Origin: Planctomycetota bacterium | GTDB taxonomy: Bacteria > Planctomycetota > Planctomycetia > Pirellulales > Lacipirellulaceae | Direction of reading: 5' to 3' | DNA: 15,226 nucleotides | NCBI GenBank assembly: GCA_013151315.1 | Contig: JAADIN010000238.1 | Span: 1 to 15,226, forward strand | Shown: in pieces, positions 8,020 to 14,364 of the stretch | Layout: each line of letters opens with the position of its first letter | How positions within the stretch are numbered: position 1 is the stretch's first letter | Position numbers and translations under genes: made by a program | The notes under the pieces: model-generated | Database searches by the model: none | Told to the model about the DNA's origin: nothing | What the model saw: the letters and a program-made list of their open reading frames with translations, nothing else

Positions 8020-8538
8020 ATGCCCACTACTTCTCTCGTCCTCACCCTCCTCGGCCAAGACCGTCCCGGCTTGGTCGATTCGATTGCCCAAACCGTCGCC
8101 GAGCATGGCGGCAACTGGGTCGAAAGTCGCATGGCCCATCTGGCGGGTCAGTTTGCGGGTATTCTTCGTGTTGATGTCGAGGAGTCGCGTGCCGAAGAGC
8201 TTACCGCCGCAATCCAATCGCTTACCGCTGCGGGTCTCGAATCGGTGGTCCACTCGGTGCCAGTCGTCGCAGCTCCGTCCGACAGTCCCGTCGTTCGTCT
8301 GTCGCTGGTCGGCCAAGACCGCCCGGGCATCGTCCGCGAGATCAGCCGTGTGCTGGCCGCCCATGGGGTGAATGTCGAAGAGCTGAACACCGAGTGCCGT
8401 CGGGCCGCCAATTCGGGGCAAGAAATTTTTCAGGCCGACGCAAAGCTGCGGCTCCCAACAGGTTTTTCAGTCGAGCTGCTTCGTGTGGCGCTCGAGCAAG
8501 TGGCTGCAGACATGATGGTCGATCTTTCGATCGAGTGA
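8020..8538 (+). CDS. Double ACT-domain regulatory protein (GcvR-like)
   Basis: This 172-residue protein is two ACT domains and little else. Domain 1 is about 4-75 (LVLTLLGQDRPGLVDSIAQT, then GGNWVESRMAHLAGQFAGIL). Domain 2 is about 90-170 (VVRLSLVGQDRPGIVREISR, then NVEELNTECRRAANSGQEIF). The GQDRPG turn, present twice, is the ligand-loop signature of ACT domains in the GcvR group. These bind amino acids and act through a partner, with no DNA-binding domain of their own. It lies 25 nt after lysA and was probably acquired or kept as part of that unit. An amino acid such as lysine or glycine as ligand is inference. The ribosome site is weak (AAGAGC about 15 nt upstream), which suggests coupling to lysA. 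Confidence 0.85.
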   Translation: MPTTSLVLTLLGQDRPGLVDSIAQTVAEHGGNWVESRMAHLAGQFAGILRVDVEESRAEELTAAIQSLTAAGLESVVHSVPVVAAPSDSPVVRLSLVGQDRPGIVREISRVLAAHGVNVEELNTECRRAANSGQEIFQADAKLRLPTGFSVELLRVALEQVAADMMVDLSIE

Positions 8539-8620
8539 GGCAAATCACTAATGACGAAATTCGGAAATTGGGTACCGCCCAGCTTCGTGTAAAAAATGTA
8601 CGCTGAGCCGCGTCGGTGTT

Positions 8621-10150
8621 TCACTCCTGTGCAGGTTGTCGAAACGTCCTTTCCGTCCCGCGGGCCTTATCACCGCGTTCCCACCGAAGCCAATGCTCTC
8701 GCGTTGCCTTTGCGAATTGCGATGGTGAAACTTTGTCGGTTGAGCCAAACTGCTGATTGGGTACTCCGTTGACCTCTTTGACTCCCATGTGGAGATGTGG
8801 GAAAGCCGATGAACTGAGCATCTGCAATTCGCTATGGACTTGCCTAGTAATCTTTGAGAGTGAAGGCATGGTATCGGGTTGAGGGATGCCGAGTGCGAGG
8901 TTCCAGTGGATGTGGTGTATCACGCCACGCTCGTCGGCGTGATTCGCCTTCGCGTATTCACCTTTTGGAGTCATGCCAAGTTCAAGTTGAACTTGGCCTT
9001 CCCGATTGACGAACCAATCCGGCTTTCGTCCACGTGGCACCATAATCCACCACTCAACATCGACACCTCTCTGATTCGCATTGGCAAGCCTCAGACGAAA
9101 ATAACCGGACCCTTGCGGTGAAGCATCCCAGTTCGTTGCTGGCCCATCCGTAAAATACAAACCGGGTTGAACCCTTCTTCGAGTAAGGGGATACTTGATC
9201 AGTGTTTTGTCAGTACCTCGGACCGACGTCCTAAGAAAGACGCCTCCGTTTTCAAAGCGTTTTGCTTGATGAATGGTATAAATCAACCCTTCCCGTTGCT
9301 CGGTGTGGAATGAACCTTCAACCGCCGTTAATTGCTCAAACGCTTCATCGGTATCAATAACTTGCACATCTGAACCGAAATTTGGCTCAAACCATTTCGG
9401 GTCAACCGACACATCGTATTCCCAGGTACGGATAATGTGAGTTTGCCACTCACCAGCGACGTTGTTCTGCGATTCGATACGCTTTAGAAGCGATTCGGAA
9501 TTGATGAAGACCAATGTTCGACGTTTGTCAAAATCGAGAAGGGACGGGTCTGCCGGTTTAACAGCTCCATGAAATGTCAGTCGATAACATTGATGCCCCA
9601 TGCCATCGATTATGCGGTCACCTGCTGGGTAACGCTCGCAGTCGCGTTCGAGTGTTTTGCGAATGTCGAGAGCCTTGTCTAATAGTTCGTCTGTACCTTG
9701 GCTCTTCGTTCGCGATGCCGTATCCGAACCATTTGCAAACTCCCAAAAGTAGATTCCATTGTCGATGCGAGTCTGCTCGGTGTTCATGACGACGAAGCCT
9801 TGGTTGCGTGCGAACCACGTTTCTCCAACTTGTGTGATAATCCCATCTTCAGTTTGCATATAGACTACTGCGTGCAAAGATTGCACCTTCTTCATCGCTT
9901 CCATGACCTGTGCATAAAGCACGTTTCCGGAGGACTGCAAGTCACTCGTCCACCATAAGCCGATGCAAACAATGATTGAAGCTGCTATCCAATAGCTAAA
10001 TCGGATGATTCGACTCTTTGAACGATGCGGATTGGTTGCAAGGCAAGGTGCCTCGGCCAATCTTGCCATGACACTATCAACAAAATGCTCATCCCTCGGC
10101 CATTTGGGACCAAGCTGTGTTAGCTGTTGTTGGAGGTTGTCATCAGTCAT
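8621..10150 (-). CDS. Membrane-anchored LolA/RseB-like protein, candidate anti-sigma or stress sensor
   Basis: This 509-residue protein has a cytoplasmic N-terminus (1-48, an EHFVDSVMARL helix), one transmembrane helix (about 50-68, FSYWIAASIIVCIGLWW), and a large periplasmic part. The first part of that, about 76-270, resembles the LolA/MucB fold: VMEAMKKVQSLHAVVYMQTE, then GETWFARNQGFVVM. The final 240 residues are beta-rich, with no assigned family. It follows an ECF sigma gene with an ATGA overlap (ATG 10150-10148, sigma stop 10149-10147). AAGGG lies seven bases upstream, so 10150 is preferred over the in-frame ATG at 10171. The short N-terminus lacks the HxxxCxxC zinc motif of ZAS anti-sigma factors. 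GC content is well below lysA. Its role as an anti-sigma factor is inferred from position. Confidence 0.8.
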   Translation of the reverse strand: MTDDNLQQQLTQLGPKWPRDEHFVDSVMARLAEAPCLATNPHRSKSRIIRFSYWIAASIIVCIGLWWTSDLQSSGNVLYAQVMEAMKKVQSLHAVVYMQTEDGIITQVGETWFARNQGFVVMNTEQTRIDNGIYFWEFANGSDTASRTKSQGTDELLDKALDIRKTLERDCERYPAGDRIIDGMGHQCYRLTFHGAVKPADPSLLDFDKRRTLVFINSESLLKRIESQNNVAGEWQTHIIRTWEYDVSVDPKWFEPNFGSDVQVIDTDEAFEQLTAVEGSFHTEQREGLIYTIHQAKRFENGGVFLRTSVRGTDKTLIKYPLTRRRVQPGLYFTDGPATNWDASPQGSGYFRLRLANANQRGVDVEWWIMVPRGRKPDWFVNREGQVQLELGMTPKGEYAKANHADERGVIHHIHWNLALGIPQPDTMPSLSKITRQVHSELQMLSSSAFPHLHMGVKEVNGVPNQQFGSTDKVSPSQFAKATREHWLRWERGDKARGTERTFRQPAQE

Positions 10151-10671
10151 CGCGAAACCCTTTCTAGGCATTGACGCAAACGGACAACTGCCCTGGATAG
10201 CTGTTTAGTTACCGTGCCTATTGGGCGGCTAGTCAGTTCCGCTACTTCGCGGGCAGAGTGCCCGTCAAGATAATAAAATACGACGACTTCCTTTTCATGG
10301 TTAGGAAGCCTTCCAATGGCTCTCGCGAGGTCTTCGCAATCCTGAATCCATGCTGGAGCGGGCGATTTGTTTAGCGGTTCTGCCACGGAATCAATCGAAA
10401 CTGATACAGAAGTCTTGCGAGAGTGCCGTACAGCTTCCCGTCGAGTGAGCGTTAGTAGCCATGTGCCAAAAGTCTGACCGTTACGCAAATTTCCAAGTTT
10501 CCGAAATGCAATAACAAAACTGTCTTGAGCCACATCTTGTGCGGTGTGGTAGTCGTTCAAAACTGACCATGCGGTAGATATGACAGCGCGTTCGTACCGG
10601 CGAACCAATTCGGCAAACGCGTCACGGTCCCCTGATTGTGTTGCTGCTACCAGTTCCGCCGTGGTTCGCAT
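10147..10671 (-). CDS. ECF-type RNA polymerase sigma factor
   Basis: A 174-residue sigma-70-family protein with only regions 2 and 4. Region 2 is about 17-82 (DAFAELVRRYERAVISTAW, DVAQDSFVIAFRKL, FGTWLLTLTRREAVRHSRK), including the -10 recognition helix. Region 4 is about 115-167 (LARAIGRLPNHEKEVVVFYY, HSAREVAELTSRPIGTVTKQ). The linker between them is short and Ser/Pro-rich. The ATG at 10671 has AGGGA a few bases upstream. The stop overlaps the start of the LolA-like membrane protein by ATGA, so the two are translationally coupled. The upstream 160 nt (to about 10835) probably carries the promoter, which may be self-recognised; I could not identify it. Confidence 0.92.
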   Translation of the reverse strand: MRTTAELVAATQSGDRDAFAELVRRYERAVISTAWSVLNDYHTAQDVAQDSFVIAFRKLGNLRNGQTFGTWLLTLTRREAVRHSRKTSVSVSIDSVAEPLNKSPAPAWIQDCEDLARAIGRLPNHEKEVVVFYYLDGHSAREVAELTSRPIGTVTKQLSRAVVRLRQCLERVSR

Positions 10672-10834
10672 GTGCTTGTCCCTGTTTGCTTATTGGCTCT
10701 CAGTAAGTATAGAGGCGGATAAGCCACGCTATGCGACGTAGAAATTGAGAAAATGTGCACTTTGTCTAGATTTAGTCTCGCGGGCGGCACCGCCAGTCGG
10801 CCGCAATTGATGTGGCCACTGAGTGAATCTTGAA

Positions 10835-11097
10835 CGGCCGATTGTCGGTGGGCGTAGCCCAAGAGGTGGTTACGCTACGGATTCCTGAACAAAATGGCAA
10901 CATGTCCCACTAACGGCTGGACTTGTGCAGTGTGCCGTCGATTGGAAGTAGAGCTCGGCACGTTTTTTCCAGAGGGGAGAACCGTCCGTGGTGTCGCTGG
11001 AGTGGATATTCTGATGACCTCCTGTCGCAAGCGACACCGACAATCGGCCGAATAGAAATTACCTGGTGGCAACGTTTTCCTCGGCCGACTGTCGGTG
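10835..11097. repeat. Three copies of a 16-mer (CGGCCGATTGTCGGTG) in +, -, + orientation
   Basis: The 16-mer at 10835-10850 is exactly complementary to 11035-11050. A third copy, direct with one mismatch (T to C), is at 11082-11097. A smaller pair, GTGTCGCT 10991-10998 and AGCGACAC 11030-11037, overlaps the second copy. This fills the middle of the gene-free stretch 10672-11509. Open frames here cross these repeats and have no family likeness, so I annotate no protein gene. Confidence 0.8.
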
Positions 11098-11203
11098 CCA
11101 CCCAAGCAGAGGTAGTTGAAAAGATGGGTGCGGGAAGATGAAGTCGTAATCATCGATATTGGCCAATCGGCACTCTGATCGGCAGAAATCTACCAAGGCC
11201 TCC

Positions 11204-11336
11204 CTAGAGCTCTGTCGCAGCTTAATTTCCGGATTAGCCGTTTTGGCGCTAGCCACGGTTGACGCTGAAAAACCGTGGCTAGCGCCAAAACGGCTAATTT
11301 GCTCTACCCGAAAGTTGAGCTGCGATAGAGTACTAG
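11204..11336. repeat. Long hairpin, MITE-like element
   Basis: The core is a perfect 27-bp inverted repeat, 11234-11260 with 11271-11297 (core GGCGCTAGCCACGG), around a 10-nt loop. Pairing continues outward with mismatches: CTAGAGCTCTGTCGCAGCT (11204-11222) against AGCTGCGATAGAGTACTAG (11318-11336), with extra bases in the right arm at about 11298-11310. The total is 133 nt with ends CTAG. It carries no coding potential of its own. It may be a non-autonomous transposable element, an attenuator-scale RNA hairpin, or both. The GCTAGC core is shared with the repeat at 4691-4818. Confidence 0.85.
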
Positions 11337-11402
11337 AGCCGTATTTCGCCTCAAAAAGACCGCAGCCACGCTTGGCTGCCAACCGACAATAAGTTAGGAT
11401 TG

Positions 11403-11473
11403 TGACAGATTTCACGATCTTTGCCTCCGGCGATCTGTCAGATCGCGGCTATCTCCTGTCAGATCGCGGCTAT
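11403..11473 (+). promoter_or_regulatory. Overlapping inverted and direct repeats upstream of the ferredoxin gene
   Basis: TGACAGAT (11403-11410) faces ATCTGTCA (11433-11440). An 18-mer, CTGTCAGATCGCGGCTAT, occurs at 11435-11452 and again at 11456-11473, a 21-nt step or two helical turns. The second copy ends 36 nt before the ferredoxin ATG. A repeat at two-turn spacing upstream of a gene is compatible with a regulator site, but the protein is unknown. It could also be another interspersed repeat. Confidence 0.45.
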
Positions 11474-11509
11474 TTTCACTCGCGCCTCGTAACTCACAAC
11501 TTATCAGCC

Positions 11510-11884
11510 ATGGCCAAAAAAGGTCCCCGCAAAAAAGTTCCCAAAGAGTTGGCGATTATCAACGCCGACAACTGCACCGGCTGCGAGTCTTGTCTCGAGA
11601 TCTGCCCCGTCGATTGCATCTTCATGAATAAGATCGATCGGGGTGTTGTGAAGGGCGTGCAGCAATGGTGCGAAATCGACCTCGAACGGTGCGTCGGTTG
11701 CGAAGTTTGTGTTCACATCCCGGGCAAGAAGTCGAATCCTTACGAGTTGCTGGTCTGCCCGTGGGATGCAATCGAAATGGTGCCGACCGAAAACGCGGCG
11801 GTGGTGATGGCCCAAGTTGGCGGCCCGCCCGAGTACATCTACGAAAACTGGGACCGGCTTGGGCACGGCCCAAAGCTTGGCTGA
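11510..11884 (+). CDS. 2[4Fe-4S] ferredoxin-like protein with expanded second motif
   Basis: A 124-residue electron-transfer protein. The first cluster motif is canonical, CTGCESCLEICP (C22, C25, C28, C32). In the second, C61, C64 and C67 are followed by 15 residues (VHIPGKKSNPYELLV) before C83-P, where most ferredoxins have three. C36 and C54 are extra cysteines. The C-terminus, about 40 residues ending in GPKLG, lies beyond the clusters and includes GGPPEYIYENWDRLG. The frame is open back to a GTG at 11402, but that extension is encoded by repeats; ATG 11510 gives a basic MAKKGPRKKVPKEL start. There is no clear Shine-Dalgarno. A methyltransferase gene starts 46 nt after the stop. The redox partner is unknown. 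Confidence 0.88.
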   Translation: MAKKGPRKKVPKELAIINADNCTGCESCLEICPVDCIFMNKIDRGVVKGVQQWCEIDLERCVGCEVCVHIPGKKSNPYELLVCPWDAIEMVPTENAAVVMAQVGGPPEYIYENWDRLGHGPKLG

Positions 11885-11924
11885 GCTGCGCGCTTCTAGC
11901 TAAGCTCCCTTCGTCATTCACCTA

Positions 11925-11930
11925 GAGGAG
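11925..11930 (+). promoter_or_regulatory. Ribosome binding site abutting the methyltransferase ATG
   Basis: GAGGAG ends directly before the ATG at 11931, leaving no spacer. An in-frame TTG at 11937 sits six bases after it, a normal distance. The true start may therefore be TTG 11937, two codons in. Confidence 0.5.
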
Positions 11931-12884
11931 ATGACCTTGGCCCTCAAATCGGGAAAAATCCATCAAGGCGACTGCCTCGAGTTGATGCAGAAAATCGACG
12001 ACGGCTCGGTCGATCTCGTCTTTGCCGACCCGCCGTTTAATATCGGCTACGAATACGACAAATACGACGACCGCCAGGACGACGAGAAATATCTTGATTG
12101 GTGTCGCCAGTGGATCGCCGAGGTGCATCGAGTACTGTCGCCCAGCGGCACCTTTTGGCTAGCGATTGGCGACGATTATGCGGCCGAGCTGAAAGTCGCG
12201 GCACAGCGGGAAATCGGATTTGTCACGCGCAGTTGGGTCCTCTGGTATTACACTTTTGGCGTGAACTGCAAGAACAAATTTAGCCGGTCGCATACCCATC
12301 TTTTTCATTTCGTAAAGGATGAAAAGCAGTTTACGTTCAATGCCGACGATCCGGCGATTCGAGTCCCTTCGGCCCGCGCACTCGTCTACGGCGACAAGCG
12401 AGCCAATCCCAAAGGCCGCCTACCCGACGACACCTGGATTCTCCGCCCGCAAGATTTTCAATCCGACGCCTATGGTTTTACGCCTGAGCAGGACACATGG
12501 TTCTTCTCCCGCGTCGCCGGCACCTTCAAAGAACGCCAAGGTTTTCATGGCTGTCAGATGCCCGAGCAATTGCTCGGGCGCATCATCCGCGCCAGTTCCA
12601 ACGAAGGCGATTTGGTGCTCGACCCGTTTTCCGGGAGCGGCACGACACTCGCGGTTGCGAAAAAACTGGGGCGTGAATTTTTAGGCTGCGAACTGTCGGA
12701 AGACTACGTGGCCTACGCTACGGAGCGGCTGGAAGAGATCGCTCTCAACGACGCTCTCGACGGTCCCGCCGACCCGATCGCCAGCGCCCCCAGCACAAAA
12801 AATGGCACCACGCTAAAATCGCGGAATCGCCGAAAGGCTGCCAGCGAGCGACAAGAAATTCTGGTTCCTGATAGTGCTGATTAA
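11931..12884 (+). CDS. Beta-class DNA methyltransferase (N6-adenine or N4-cytosine)
   Basis: A 317-residue SAM-dependent methyltransferase acting on an amino group of a base in DNA. The catalytic motif IV, DPPF (33-36), comes early, and the SAM-binding motif [10 protein letters not shown] (231-239), comes late, followed by [13 protein letters not shown]. That order defines the beta class, which includes CcrM/HinfI-type enzymes. The middle (about 85-205) should hold target recognition. The C-terminal 40 residues are basic and low-complexity ([12 protein letters not shown]). No restriction endonuclease or specificity subunit is in view, so it appears solitary, which would suit an epigenetic rather than a restriction role. 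The specificity cannot be read from sequence. Start: ATG 11931, or more likely TTG 11937 by ribosome-site spacing. Its stop overlaps the stop of the rlmN-like remnant on the other strand. Confidence 0.92.
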   Translation: MTLALKSGKIHQGDCLELMQKIDDGSVDLVFADPPFNIGYEYDKYDDRQDDEKYLDWCRQWIAEVHRVLSPSGTFWLAIGDDYAAELKVAAQREIGFVTRSWVLWYYTFGVNCKNKFSRSHTHLFHFVKDEKQFTFNADDPAIRVPSARALVYGDKRANPKGRLPDDTWILRPQDFQSDAYGFTPEQDTWFFSRVAGTFKERQGFHGCQMPEQLLGRIIRASSNEGDLVLDPFSGSGTTLAVAKKLGREFLGCELSEDYVAYATERLEEIALNDALDGPADPIASAPSTKNGTTLKSRNRRKAASERQEILVPDSAD

Positions 12885-13080
12885 TCTATAGACCGAGGCC
12901 GCGATGGAAAACCCTCTCGATTAGCCCGCCGATATTGCTCACGATTTTCTTTCTTCACCAACTGCCCACAAGCGGCTCCGATATCGGCTCCCAGCGAATA
13001 GCGAATCGTGGTCTTCAGGCCCGCCTGCATGCGTGAGGCACCGTCGAGATCCGAATCACGCTGCTGATAGGATGATTCAT
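12881..13080 (-). pseudogene. rlmN: C-terminal remnant of an rlmN-like 23S rRNA methyltransferase gene
   Basis: The minus-strand frame ending at 12881 reads GLKTTIRYSLGADIGAACGQ followed by LVKKENREQYRR. This is the C-terminal signature of RlmN/Cfr radical-SAM rRNA methyltransferases, (V/I)R-x-x-x-G-x-DI-x-AACGQL. Nothing of the rest is present: no radical-SAM CxxxCxxC and no upstream body. Agreement with the family fades about 30 residues upstream of the signature, and beyond 13106 there is only repeat, then epmB. The frame continues into the repeat and gives a junk N-terminus. The remnant is convergent with the methyltransferase, with 3-nt overlapping stops, as an original gene end might be. 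Another rlmN copy elsewhere in the genome is possible. Confidence 0.7.
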
Positions 13081-13105
13081 GAAAAAATCTCGCGCAGTAG
13101 GAATT

Positions 13106-13188
13106 TAGCCACGGATTGAACACGGATGAAACACGGATAAAAAAGAAAATTGGTCCGGCAATCCCAATCTGTGTTTCATCCGTGGCTA
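13106..13188. repeat. Second CACGGAT-word inverted-pair repeat
   Basis: The left arm, 13106-13138, carries TAGC, CACGGATTGAA, CACGGATGAAA and CACGGA. The right arm, 13167-13188, read on the minus strand, is TAGC, CACGGATGAAA, CACAGAT. The 11-nt words are those of 1649-1747. It lies between the rlmN-like remnant and the end of epmB. With the remnant, it accounts for nearly all of the gap 12885-13233. Confidence 0.85.
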
Positions 13189-13233
13189 CCAATGGCCTTA
13201 CCTCACTGAAGTGTTATTTTCCATCAAACCTTT

Positions 13234-14256
13234 TCAAGACAACACTTTCTTATTACGTTCCCCAGCAATTTCCTGCACGTAGCGGGGCACCGCGTATCCG
13301 GGAAGCTGAGCCCGTAGTTCTTTCATCAATTGCAAACCCTCGATGATCGGCACTTCAAAATGCGAAGCCCCGGCGACCCGATCGAGCTGATGCAAATAAT
13401 AGGGCACCACGCCGATTTCGATCAGCCGTTCGCTAAGTGCAACCTGCGCTGCCACGCTATCGTTGATGCCTCGTAACAACACGGCTTGATTTAGGAGCGT
13501 TGCTCCGGCGTGCCGCAAAGACGCAAGCGATTGGGCGACCGAGCTGTCTAGCTCTTGGGCGTGATTGGGAATCACCACCACGGGAGTCAGCCGGCTTCCG
13601 GTCAGCCACGCTAACATTTCGTCGGTCACGCGCGAGGGAATCATAATCGGCAGGCGCGTGTGGATACGTAATCGAGAGACATGGGGAATTGCGGCGATTT
13701 TTTCTGTGAGCTTGGCAAGCCGTTCGTCGACCAACATCAACGGGTCGCCGCCGCTGAGGATCACCTCGCGTATCGAAGGGTCTTTGGCAATCGTCGCCAG
13801 TGCCGCATCCCAAGCCGCATCGCTGTGCGGCACTTCTTCATAAGGAAAATGCCGTCGGAAACAATAACGGCAATGCACGGCACATGCACCGGTGGTAATC
13901 AGAAGCGCCCTGCCGTGGTACTTTTGCAGAACCCCCGGCTGTAAACTGGCCGTGGCGTCGCCGACCGGATCGAACGTAAAACCGGGGACTTCCCGCGATT
14001 CGTCTGCCACGGGGAGGACTTGCAGAAGGAGCGGGTCGCGAGGGTCAGCTGGGCGGATGCGAGCCAAATAGCTGGGCGGCACAAATACGGGAAACTGCCC
14101 TGCCCCGCTCGCTCCTTTTTCAGCCAATTCTGGCGGAAGCTGGAGCCTGCGGCAGAGCTCGTCGGCATCTCGTACCGCGTCGCGCAGTTCACGCTGCCAC
14201 GAAGTTGCGGCTGAAACAGGGCGGACAGGCGGCGGAAAATTGGTTAGAATGCTCAC
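13234..14256 (-). CDS. epmB: EF-P beta-lysylation protein EpmB (lysine 2,3-aminomutase family)
   Basis: A 340-residue radical-SAM enzyme. The iron-sulfur motif is CAVHCRYCFRRHF (C125, C129, C132), followed by ILSGGDPLM (166-174), RIHTRLPIMIPSRV (197-210), LNQAVLLRGIND (255-266) and PYYLHQLDRVAGASHF (285-300), all typical of the KamA/EpmB family. The short C-terminus (PGYAVPRYVQEIAGE) lacks the extra domain of catabolic lysine 2,3-aminomutases and matches EpmB. EpmB converts alpha-lysine to beta-lysine, which EpmA attaches to a lysine on EF-P. The target gene efp is divergent, 108 nt away, which strongly supports the assignment. The start is GTG 14256, with AGGTG at 14261-14265. No epmA is in view. 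Confidence 0.94.
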   Translation of the reverse strand: MSILTNFPPPVRPVSAATSWQRELRDAVRDADELCRRLQLPPELAEKGASGAGQFPVFVPPSYLARIRPADPRDPLLLQVLPVADESREVPGFTFDPVGDATASLQPGVLQKYHGRALLITTGACAVHCRYCFRRHFPYEEVPHSDAAWDAALATIAKDPSIREVILSGGDPLMLVDERLAKLTEKIAAIPHVSRLRIHTRLPIMIPSRVTDEMLAWLTGSRLTPVVVIPNHAQELDSSVAQSLASLRHAGATLLNQAVLLRGINDSVAAQVALSERLIEIGVVPYYLHQLDRVAGASHFEVPIIEGLQLMKELRAQLPGYAVPRYVQEIAGERNKKVLS

Positions 14257-14270
14257 GTCTCACCTGGCAA

Positions 14271-14294
14271 GCCAAGGGATTGCAATCCCCTGGC
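14271..14294. promoter_or_regulatory. 24-bp near-perfect palindrome between epmB and efp
   Basis: GGGATTGCAATCCC (14276-14289) is a perfect 14-bp palindrome. It is extended by GCCA at 14271-14274 and TGGC at 14291-14294 across one mismatched pair. It is 15 nt upstream of the epmB start and 71 nt upstream of the efp start. It could be a shared operator for the divergent pair, or form a hairpin in the epmB 5' leader. Confidence 0.55.
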
Positions 14295-14364
14295 TTTGTC
14301 ACGCTTTTCACTAAAAACCAAAACGACAAGACTCAAACATACCCGCAAAACAGAAAGAACCCCA

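Noticed and set aside
8539..8620. Terminator between the ACT gene and the convergent LolA-like gene
   Set aside because: Only short AATGACGAAATT-type words and no stable stem followed by T residues on either strand.
11059..11415. 118-codon minus-strand frame in the gene-free stretch
   Set aside because: It runs straight through the perfect hairpin at 11234-11297 and one 16-mer repeat, and shows no recognisable domain.
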